This document shows positions 1 to 5,513 of a stretch of 25,527 nucleotides of DNA, in pieces. The DNA is from Bacilli bacterium (GTDB lineage Bacteria > Bacillota_I > Bacilli_A > RFN20 > CAG-826), in assembly GCA_017617775.1 (NCBI GenBank), contig JAFZVO010000083.1:1-25527 (forward strand), given 5' to 3'. Position 1 is the first letter of the stretch, and each line of letters starts with the position of its first letter. The notes under the pieces are model-generated. The model worked only from the letters and a program-made list of their open reading frames with translations. It did no database searches and was not told the DNA's origin. A program made the translations under genes and the position numbers.

Positions 1-309
1 ACCTTCATCATCTTTGAGGTTCTGATATGCATAATCTAATATCTCTTTATAGAGATGATGATATTCCGGCAATGTTAAAACAGAGGCTTCTCCGAGATAC
101 ATATCATAGATGGCTGTGCCCACGACTTTATCATTATCAATCCATAGGCCGATAAGAGGCATTAATGATTTATCAAACATTGGGTGTTCATACATCCATT
201 CAAATCTCGCCCAATTCCAGTTGATGTGTTCTTTGTTATTCTTATTGAGCTCGATTAAAAAATCGCATACCGCTTCATAATCTTTTGGTTCAAATGCTTT
301 ATAGTTCAT
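1..309 (-). CDS. GNAT-family N-acetyltransferase, N-terminal part (cut by window edge)
   Basis: An open frame runs from an ATG at 309 leftwards off the window edge, giving 103 codons without a stop. The protein begins MNYKAFEPKDYEAVCDFLIE, the usual opening of a GNAT acetyltransferase (beta strand 1, then helix 1 after a 'xxxDYExV' turn). A 'LIGLWIDNDKVVGTAIYD' strand pair near residues 52-70 matches the central GNAT beta hairpin. The acetyl-CoA binding segment (R/Q-x-x-G-x-G/A) would lie beyond the edge, so neither catalysis nor substrate can be judged. It is the last visible gene on this strand after the tRNA terminator and probably has its own promoter or depends on read-through. Membership of the GNAT superfamily is fairly secure; the substrate is unknown. 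Confidence 0.75.
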   Translation of the reverse strand, partial: MNYKAFEPKDYEAVCDFLIELNKNNKEHINWNWARFEWMYEHPMFDKSLMPLIGLWIDNDKVVGTAIYDMYLGEASVLTLPEYHHLYKEILDYAYQNLKDDEG

Positions 310-331
310 ATCAAAGATATTATATCACAGC

Positions 332-358
332 AAAAAAGCCCTGAATATCCAGGGCTTT
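332..358 (-). terminator. Intrinsic terminator of the tRNA-Ala gene
   Basis: On the minus strand a perfect 9-bp stem (AAAGCCCTG / CAGGGCTTT, plus-strand positions 335-343 and 350-358) with a 6-nt loop is followed by a run of six T. It starts about 11 nt after the encoded CCA end of the tRNA, so it ends a monocistronic tRNA transcript before the acetyltransferase gene. Confidence 0.85.
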
Positions 359-369
359 AACAGTCAAAG

Positions 370-445
370 TGGTGGATCTGAAGAGGCTCGAACTCTCTAC
401 CTCATCGTTGCGAACGATGCGCTCTCCCAGGTGAGCTACAGACCC
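370..445 (-). tRNA. tRNA-Ala with anticodon CGC
   Basis: The minus strand folds into a complete 76-nt cloverleaf: 7-bp acceptor stem (GGGTCTG / CAGATCC), T8-A9, 4-bp D stem with GG in the loop, 5-bp anticodon stem CATCG/CGATG around the loop TTCGCAA, 5-nt variable loop, T stem with loop TTCGAGC, discriminator A and an encoded CCA. The anticodon is CGC, which reads the alanine codon GCG. The acceptor stem has the G3:U70 wobble pair recognised by alanyl-tRNA synthetase, which independently supports alanine. A strong terminator follows. The promoter -10 box lies only about 8 nt upstream of G1, so the 5' leader removed by RNase P must be very short. Confidence 0.93.
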
Positions 446-453
446 AGTGCCTA

Positions 454-459
454 ATTATA
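454..459 (-). promoter_or_regulatory. -10 box of the tRNA-Ala promoter
   Basis: Minus-strand TATAAT lies 8 nt upstream of the first tRNA base, so transcription would begin only 1-3 nt before the mature end. I see no convincing -35 box. The surrounding 16 bp (447-462) are identical to 5461-5476, the -10 region of secG. Confidence 0.6.
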
Positions 460-490
460 TTAAGACAAATAAAACAAAATATCTAGATAA

Positions 491-1504
491 TTATGCTTCA
501 AGAAGTTTTGCCTTTTTCCCAATAGGCTTCGCGTTCTTTAAAATTTCACCTTTTACTTCATTGATCATCTCTTGTTCATTGATATCTTCAAATTCAATTT
601 CATCTAAGACATCTTGGAGATGATATTCATGCAATAAATATTCTCTTGTTTGTAAGCCGATAATCACGCTTAAAGAGGCATTGACCACACCTTGGATTGT
701 GGAACTCACCACGACAGAAAGGATGCTTGATAAAGCAGATATCTTGCTGACCGCTTGAGAGATGCTGTTCGCGATACCCCCTACAAGGTTAGAAGAGGAA
801 GCCGAAATACCATAAGCAGTTAAAGCATTGGTCAACACAGTTAAATAGATTTTCATGAGTTTTGCATCGCTTGGTCTAAAGCCATATAAGAAGACTAAAT
901 CCTTGATAAGGCTTAATTCATATGTGGCGACGAATGCTGTATCGACAAATTGAGATTGTGAGAACATGGTGACAAGACCAATCTTAATCGCATGATCTCT
1001 GATGAGCCTGCGGGATTGTTTTTTCACATCGCCGTCATAGATTTGTGTGAGCAACATCTTTGTCTCTTTATCATTATGTGCGATACGAGCCACTGCGAGT
1101 TGACCGACGAGGTTTTCATTATACCAAGTCGCGCCTTCCACTTTCGCATTGTAATCGATCATCTTATCTGCGATTTCTTCTCTTAACTGCTTGTTATGTT
1201 TCTGCGCGTTTCTCGCCGTGCGGTCGTTCACGTTGGTGATGAAATATTTCATTCTCGTAATCTTCACGAGGGGAACGATATATAAGAAGATGAACAAGAG
1301 GACAGAGACGCCGATCGCGACATAACCCGCATATTCATTGATCTCATACACTCTTAAACAGACGAGGAATAAGCAGGTGAAAATGATGACACCGATAAGG
1401 CCCGCTAAAAAGAACATCGCAGTCTTAATCAATTTACGATTTTCTGGTTTCGTGTATCTCGCTTTATATTCTTCAAATGATATTTTTTCTTTATTTTCTT
1501 CCAT
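491..1504 (-). CDS. DUF697/YcjF-like membrane protein of unknown function
   Basis: The 337-residue protein has a charged N-terminus and two strong transmembrane segments (about residues 29-50 and 60-80). A cytoplasmic region follows, with 'SQSQFVDTAFVATYELSLIK' near 177-196 and then 'FLYGFRPSDAKLMKIY'. This layout, a small helical segment leading into 'LYGxRP...' and a hydrophobic Ser/Ala/Gly-rich stretch (about 235-290), is characteristic of DUF697/YcjF proteins. Their biochemical role is not established. The start is chosen because GAGGA lies 8 nt upstream inside the end of rmuC, and only 3 nt separate the genes. The two are therefore almost certainly co-transcribed and translationally coupled, which suggests a shared role near the membrane. 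No enzyme motif is visible. The family assignment rests on pattern recall and was not checked by a search. Confidence 0.6.
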   Translation of the reverse strand: MEENKEKISFEEYKARYTKPENRKLIKTAMFFLAGLIGVIIFTCLFLVCLRVYEINEYAGYVAIGVSVLLFIFLYIVPLVKITRMKYFITNVNDRTARNAQKHNKQLREEIADKMIDYNAKVEGATWYNENLVGQLAVARIAHNDKETKMLLTQIYDGDVKKQSRRLIRDHAIKIGLVTMFSQSQFVDTAFVATYELSLIKDLVFLYGFRPSDAKLMKIYLTVLTNALTAYGISASSSNLVGGIANSISQAVSKISALSSILSVVVSSTIQGVVNASLSVIIGLQTREYLLHEYHLQDVLDEIEFEDINEQEMINEVKGEILKNAKPIGKKAKLLEA

Positions 1505-1507
1505 AAA

Positions 1508-2746
1508 TTATTCCTCATTTATATCAAAATCATCGACAAAACTCGTCTTTTCTTCGATTTGTTCATAATTTGTATCGCTTATTTTTAATGCTTCAAATTT
1601 CGATGTAATCTTATTAACTCTATTATCGAGTTTGTCTTTGGAGTTGCTCGCTCTACCGAGCTGCGTGGAGAAGGATTCCCATTCCTTGGAGAACATTCCA
1701 AATTCTTTTCCTAACTTCACGAGTTGATTGGTAATCTCCTTGATGTTTTTCGCTCTCTCGGCTTCAATTCTTACCATATTGATGGTCACTAATATCGCTG
1801 GTAAGGTAGACGGAGAAGTTAAGATTACTTCTGATTGTCTGGCATATTCCACGACTGATTCACAGTTCTGATGGATATAGGCGAATATTCCATCATTAGG
1901 GATGAACATAATCGCTTGAGGCGCGGTCTTACCATCGACGATATATTTGTTCTTAATCACTGTGATATGTTTCTTCACATCAGAGACAAATGTTTTATTT
2001 AATTCTTCTCTTTCTTTTTCATCATTAGTTTCAAATAATCTCGCATAAGAAGAAAATGGGAACTTGGAATCGATGCAGATCATCTTGTTTGGCTCAGGCA
2101 TAAACACTACTGCATCCGCGCGTACTTTGTTCTCTTCATCCTTCGCATTCTTAATCGTGTATTGTTCTTTATAACAACCAATCGTGTCCCCAAAGACATT
2201 ATGGAGGACCATGGAAAGTTGATATTCACCATATTGACCTCTGTTTTGATTGTTCTCTAAAACATTCTTTAACGAGACAACATCTTTCGATAATGATTCA
2301 ATATTCTTCTGCGCTTCATCAATGACTTTAAGTCTTTCTCTTACTTGAGACATCGATTCGGTGGTTGTCTTGAAGCCTTGTTCTAATTGTTGATCGACTT
2401 TCTTATTGATCTCACCCATCTTCAGAGTCATCTGTTCATTTAATGAATCAAATCTTTTGTTGATGCTCTCAGAGATATTCTGTTGGAATCTCTCTAATTT
2501 CTCATTATTGAGTTCGTTTGTTTTATTATCGTGTTCGGCGATTTCTTTCATCTGTTTTATAACAGTGAGTTCAATATCTTTTTTGAGTTCGTCGTTTAAG
2601 TCGTTTAGCTTATGTTGTATCTCCCAAATCTCTTTTAAATCTAATTCTGGTTGCTTTGTTTTCTTGTGTTGAGCAACTTCGTAGATAAAGAAGGCGATTA
2701 AGCCAACAAGGATGATAGAAGCGAGAATGATGATCACTATTTCCAT
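1508..2746 (-). CDS. rmuC: DNA recombination protein RmuC
   Basis: The 412-residue protein has one N-terminal membrane anchor (residues 3-25). A long charged coiled coil (about 30-165) precedes the RmuC domain. That domain carries 'RGQYGEYQL' (169-177), 'VRADAVV' (208-214) and 'CIDSKFPF' (224-231), a set resembling a PD-(D/E)xK nuclease active site with E174, D211 and D226/K228 as the likely acidic and basic residues. RmuC is known in E. coli to limit inversions between short inverted repeats; its nuclease activity is inferred from the fold. Length and domain order are normal for the family. It heads a two-gene unit with the DUF697-like membrane protein and is divergent from the translesion polymerase gene. 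No Shine-Dalgarno sequence is evident before the ATG at 2746. Confidence 0.92.
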   Translation of the reverse strand: MEIVIIILASIILVGLIAFFIYEVAQHKKTKQPELDLKEIWEIQHKLNDLNDELKKDIELTVIKQMKEIAEHDNKTNELNNEKLERFQQNISESINKRFDSLNEQMTLKMGEINKKVDQQLEQGFKTTTESMSQVRERLKVIDEAQKNIESLSKDVVSLKNVLENNQNRGQYGEYQLSMVLHNVFGDTIGCYKEQYTIKNAKDEENKVRADAVVFMPEPNKMICIDSKFPFSSYARLFETNDEKEREELNKTFVSDVKKHITVIKNKYIVDGKTAPQAIMFIPNDGIFAYIHQNCESVVEYARQSEVILTSPSTLPAILVTINMVRIEAERAKNIKEITNQLVKLGKEFGMFSKEWESFSTQLGRASNSKDKLDNRVNKITSKFEALKISDTNYEQIEEKTSFVDDFDINEE

Positions 2747-2774
2747 AAGAATAGTTTATCAAAACCATTCTTAT
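2745..2774. repeat. Inverted repeat over the rmuC start codon
   Basis: ATAAGAAT (2745-2752) and ATTCTTAT (2767-2774) are perfectly complementary 8-bp arms with a 14-bp spacer. The left arm includes two bases of the rmuC ATG. It could be a protein site or a hairpin in the leader that masks the start codon. The arms are AT-rich, so chance is a serious alternative. Confidence 0.4.
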
Positions 2775-2843
2775 TAATCACTAATTTTATGGAGTTATTC
2801 ACAATTTCTGTGCATTGTCATTATTTTGATGAATAAGGAGTCT

Positions 2844-2861
2844 AAATAGTTTATACTATTT
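2844..2861 (+). promoter_or_regulatory. Promoter -10 box inside an 18-bp palindrome before the Y-family polymerase gene
   Basis: A perfect inverted repeat AAATAGT-TTAT-ACTATTT covers 2844-2861. It contains a good -10 hexamer TATACT at 2852-2857. A possible but poorly spaced -35 (TTGATG, 2826-2831, 20-bp spacer) precedes it. Transcription would start near 2864, only about 5 nt before the ATG at 2869, and there is no Shine-Dalgarno sequence between them. The palindrome sits where a repressor would block polymerase. It does not match the Bacillus LexA box (CGAAC-N4-GTTCG). Confidence 0.55.
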
Positions 2862-2868
2862 CTACCCC

Positions 2869-4116
2869 ATGGATAAGAGAGTGATTACCGTCATCGATTT
2901 AAAAGCTTTTTACTCATATGTTGAGTGTCTTGATCGTGGACTCGATCCCTGGACCACGCCTTTGGTGGTGGGAGACCGCACAAGAAGTGTGAACACGATC
3001 ATCTTATCGGTCACCCCATACTTAAAAAGCAAAGGTGTTCCGTCCCGAGTGAGGATGAAGGATTTACCAAAAGGATATAACTATATCTTCGCCACTCCGA
3101 GGATGGAGAGATATATTGAAAAATCCTGTGAAGTGATTAACACCTTCTTAGAGTTCGTCAGCGAAGAAGATATGCATGTTTATTCTATCGACGAAGCCTT
3201 CATCGATTTGACGAGCTATATTTCTTATTATAAAAAAGACGGAAAATCACTAGTCGTTGATATCATCAATCGAGTAAAGGAAAAGACAGGATTACAGGCT
3301 ACTGCCGGATTAGGTGATAACTTCTTTTTAGCGAAGGTTGCTCTCGATGTCTTCGCGAAGAAAGCCAAAGACGGTATCGGCGAGCTTCATATTGAAGATG
3401 TTCAAACCAAATTATGGCCCATCACCCCTCTCAACAAGATTTGGGGCATCGGACCAAGACTAGAAGCGAGACTCAATCGTTTGGGAATGCATAACATGGG
3501 AGACGTCGCAAATGCGAACCGAGATTTGATGCGAAGCAAATTCGGCATTATAGGTGACCAACTCGTCGACCAAGCCAATGGTATTGATGAATCCGATATT
3601 CATGAATCATATGAGCCAAAAGAGAAATCCTTGTCCTTTGGTCAGACATTACCAAGAGACTACAACAAAAAAGAAGCCAGACTCATCATCAGAGAATTAT
3701 GCGACGACCTCGCGAGCAAGATGAGAGGCGGGAAGATGAAGACTGATTTAGTAGCCCTCTCTATCGGCTATTCATCGGATCAAGGTGGATTCTCCAGACA
3801 GATGTCGTTATTAAAACCCACAGATGATACGGAAGAGCTCTTCCAAGCGTTGGGAGAATTATACGACCGTAACGTTATCGACTTACCAATCAGACAAGTC
3901 CATATCAGTTTCGGTCATCTCAATCATGTTCATAACGTAGAACAATTAGATTTGTTCAAAGATCCAAAGAAGCAAGAGGAGAGAAGAAATCTCCAGCTTA
4001 TGATGGATGAGATTCATAATAAATACGGCAAGAACATCTTGCTTAGAGCCAGTGCCTTAACCGATTACAGCACGGCGAGAGAAAGACACGAATTCATTGG
4101 AGGACATAAGAAATGA
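2869..4116 (+). CDS. Y-family translesion DNA polymerase (UmuC/UvrX-like)
   Basis: This 415-residue protein is a Y-family polymerase, which copies past damaged template bases. The first catalytic aspartate is D10 in 'VIDLKAFYSYVE', with aromatic pair F14/Y15 where the ribose steric gate sits. The second catalytic pair is D108-E109 in 'YSIDEAFIDLTSY'. A helix-hairpin-helix region with 'KIWGIGPRLEARLNRLG' lies near residues 188-205, followed by the little-finger domain. Residues 359-363 read QLDLF, the canonical sliding-clamp binding motif, so it probably works with the replication clamp. The alternative opening 'DLKAFY' and the YolD-like partner gene (ATGA overlap, 4113-4116) place it with the Bacillus UvrX/YqjW group rather than DinB. 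The palindrome over its promoter suggests inducible expression. Confidence 0.93.
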   Translation: MDKRVITVIDLKAFYSYVECLDRGLDPWTTPLVVGDRTRSVNTIILSVTPYLKSKGVPSRVRMKDLPKGYNYIFATPRMERYIEKSCEVINTFLEFVSEEDMHVYSIDEAFIDLTSYISYYKKDGKSLVVDIINRVKEKTGLQATAGLGDNFFLAKVALDVFAKKAKDGIGELHIEDVQTKLWPITPLNKIWGIGPRLEARLNRLGMHNMGDVANANRDLMRSKFGIIGDQLVDQANGIDESDIHESYEPKEKSLSFGQTLPRDYNKKEARLIIRELCDDLASKMRGGKMKTDLVALSIGYSSDQGGFSRQMSLLKPTDDTEELFQALGELYDRNVIDLPIRQVHISFGHLNHVHNVEQLDLFKDPKKQEERRNLQLMMDEIHNKYGKNILLRASALTDYSTARERHEFIGGHKK

Positions 4117-4427
4117 GCGATCGCGGAATGAAGAAATGGAACGCCTATAAAACTCTAGAAGATCATATGCCCGCGGTAGAAAAAACCGTGCAAAACCGTT
4201 ATAAAAAGAACAAACCTCTCATTTCTAGCGAGGAAGCTGATGAAATCAATTATCATCTCGTGAACTATGCCGGAGAAGAAGTAATCATCACCTATTATCG
4301 AGACAATGAGATACAGGAAATAACCACAACAATCAAAAAGATATCTCCAGAAAATAGAGAACTAATTCTTCCAGATAGAAGCAAGATAAAATTCAATGAA
4401 CTATTAGGTATCAAAGATAGTAAATAG
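4113..4427 (+). CDS. YolD-like protein, partner of the Y-family polymerase
   Basis: A 104-residue soluble protein starts in the ATGA that also ends the polymerase gene, so translation is coupled. The opening 'DRGMKKWNAYKTLEDHMPAV' and a predicted small beta-rich domain (about residues 50-98, with 'EVIITYYRDNEIQEIT') are typical of YolD-like proteins (DUF1811-size group). In Bacillus these lie directly after UvrX/YqjW-type Y-family polymerases. Their function is not known; a role as an accessory or regulator of the polymerase is inferred from this conserved pairing. The stop lies 3 nt from the end of the convergent regulator gene, so the transcript must terminate within that gene. Confidence 0.8.
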   Translation: MSDRGMKKWNAYKTLEDHMPAVEKTVQNRYKKNKPLISSEEADEINYHLVNYAGEEVIITYYRDNEIQEITTTIKKISPENRELILPDRSKIKFNELLGIKDSK

Positions 4428-4430
4428 AGT

Positions 4431-5042
4431 CTATAATTCTTCTACAAACAACGAAAGTGGCACGTCAAAGAAACGTGCTATTTTTGTGAGATTTTGAAAA
4501 GAAGCGGCATAGAGGTTTGTATCGCTTGCTGCATACTTTTTAATGGTGTTAATACTTATTCCAGTTTCAGAAGATAATTTGGTCATAGAGACCAATTTCT
4601 TTTTGCAAAGAAGTTTAATAATTGTATTTTCGTCTTCTCTATTAGCAATATAATTTTCAACTTGAGTGATATCCATTTCATGGTAAAGAGGATACATATC
4701 CAAAAGTCTATTAAGCGGTAGTTTTAAAAATAAATATGAGAAAGGCTTTTTTGTTCTTAAATGTAGTTCAAAATATGTGTAACCACACCAGTAGACATCA
4801 TTGTACACTCCAAAACTGTTGTCTTCGTGAAGTTCCATTTTAGTTAAACTAAAAAATAACTCCTCTAAACTTGTTGAATCTGCTTTATCATAATGTTTGT
4901 TTTCGATTTCGTTAACGTATTCGCTTTTTCCAAGAAGAAATGCGAAAGCGTTAGGATGAATGCGCTCATTGATTGCAACAACAAAAAGACGACAAAATAG
5001 TTCGCGAACTTTGGGTAAATAATAATTTTTCAAAACATCCAT
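4431..5042 (-). CDS. Orphan protein with unknown N-terminal domain and C-terminal XRE-like helix-turn-helix
   Basis: This 203-residue protein has two parts. Residues about 141-203 form an XRE/Cro-like helix-turn-helix: 'TKLSSETGISINTIKKY' (154-170) is the recognition unit and 'NLTKIARFFDVPLSLFVEEL' (184-203) the closing helices. Residues 1-135 contain no enzyme motif I recognise; there is an aromatic 'YWCGYTYFELHL' stretch (84-95) and 'LPLNRLLDMYPLYHEMDITQ' (108-127). Proteins of this layout occur in gut Bacillota, sometimes near toxin-antitoxin-like genes, but no partner gene is adjacent here. The gene is AT-richer than its neighbours: four sampled 60-base rows average about 31% G+C, against about 40% in uvrB and secA. 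That suggests acquisition or relaxed selection. A 20-bp palindrome in its promoter points to autoregulation. There is no Shine-Dalgarno sequence. Confidence 0.65.
   Translation of the reverse strand: MDVLKNYYLPKVRELFCRLFVVAINERIHPNAFAFLLGKSEYVNEIENKHYDKADSTSLEELFFSLTKMELHEDNSFGVYNDVYWCGYTYFELHLRTKKPFSYLFLKLPLNRLLDMYPLYHEMDITQVENYIANREDENTIIKLLCKKKLVSMTKLSSETGISINTIKKYAASDTNLYAASFQNLTKIARFFDVPLSLFVEEL
4454..4485 (+). terminator. Terminator of the polymerase-yolD transcript, inside the convergent gene
   Basis: On the plus strand GCACGT (4460-4465), loop CAAAGAA and ACGTGC (4473-4478) form a stem that runs on into TATTTTT (4479-4485). With two G-U pairs it can extend to about 12 bp. The U-tract and wobble pairs favour the plus strand. 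It lies in codons near the 3' end of the convergent HTH gene, about 27 nt after the yolD stop. Confidence 0.7.
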
Positions 5043-5057
5043 ATCTGCAATGAAAAC

Positions 5058-5090
5058 ATTTTACCACAACAAAGTATTTTAAAATACTTT
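5058..5090 (-). promoter_or_regulatory. Promoter and 20-bp palindromic operator of the HTH gene
   Basis: On the minus strand an extended -10 (TGG-TAAAAT, plus positions 5058-5066) would start transcription about 9 nt before the ATG at 5042. Seven bases upstream of the -10 lies a perfect 20-bp palindrome, AAAGTATTTT followed by its own complement (5071-5090). It covers roughly -20 to -39, the -35 region. A dimeric regulator bound here would exclude RNA polymerase, and the HTH protein itself is the obvious candidate. Confidence 0.65.
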
Positions 5091-5113
5091 TAGTGTTATT
5101 GGTGAAAAAGCGA

Positions 5114-5173
5114 TGTACCTAAAATACTCAATATCGGGTACTGTAGTATCTATTTTTCATAAATTTAGGTACA
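5114..5173. repeat. Nested inverted repeats between the HTH gene and secG
   Basis: TGTACCTAAA (5114-5123) and TTTAGGTACA (5164-5173) are perfect 10-bp inverted arms. Inside them ATACT (5124-5128) and AGTAT (5145-5149) form a second pair. The left arm and inner arm together read TAAAATACT, the same half-site as in the palindrome at 5071-5090. The right arm abuts the secG terminator T-run. The arrangement could be a second operator, a looped operator pair or a structured RNA. Confidence 0.5.
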
Positions 5174-5192
5174 AAAAAACTGGTTTGACCAG
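5173..5192 (-). terminator. Probable terminator of secG
   Basis: On the minus strand CTGGT-CAA-ACCAG (plus 5180-5192) is followed by seven T (5173-5179), 22 nt after the secG stop codon. The stem is only 5 bp with a 3-nt loop, so termination may be partial. Confidence 0.6.
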
Positions 5193-5214
5193 CCTCTTTG
5201 TTTTTGTCTTTGCC

Positions 5215-5445
5215 TTATGCGTTGAAGACGTTGATGAGCACGGCGATTAAGAAGAAGACGATGCCCATGATAAGGGTGAGGATGGAGACGACTTTTTCGA
5301 CGCCTCTTTCCTTCGTCTTCACGAAGACGTTAAGTCCACCACCGGTGATTGCACCAGAAGCACCTTCTGATTTACCGCCTTGGAGTAAGCATAAAACGAT
5401 GATAATCATACTCACAATCGCTAAGATAATGTCATACCAATTCAT
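5215..5445 (-). CDS. secG: Protein-export membrane protein SecG
   Basis: The 76-residue protein has two transmembrane helices (about 5-20 and 50-73) joined by a Gly/Ser-rich loop containing 'LLQGGKSEGASGAITGGG' (20-37). This is the classic SecG layout and usual length. SecG is the small third subunit of the SecYEG channel and helps the SecA motor cycle. The start is supported by a strong GAAGGAGA Shine-Dalgarno sequence 8 nt upstream. A -10 box TATAAT lies just before it, and a terminator follows, so it can be expressed alone; read-through from uvrB upstream is also possible. secA lies 4 kb away on the same strand. Confidence 0.93.
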   Translation of the reverse strand: MNWYDIILAIVSMIIIVLCLLQGGKSEGASGAITGGGLNVFVKTKERGVEKVVSILTLIMGIVFFLIAVLINVFNA

Positions 5446-5467
5446 GCTGTATTCTCCTTCGTGCCTA

Positions 5468-5473
5468 ATTATA
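5468..5473 (-). promoter_or_regulatory. -10 box of secG
   Basis: Minus-strand TATAAT lies 22 nt before the secG ATG and is followed by the GAAGGAGA ribosome site. No clear -35 box is seen. The 16 bp at 5461-5476 are identical to the tRNA-Ala -10 region at 447-462. Confidence 0.55.
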
Positions 5474-5513
5474 TTACTCGATAATAAACTTATTTATCAA
5501 TAAAAAGTTTCTT

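Noticed and set aside
5446..5513. Strong terminator between uvrB and secG
   Set aside because: Only an AT-rich imperfect hairpin (AAACTT/AAGTTT) is present, without a proper U-tract; read-through into secG cannot be excluded.
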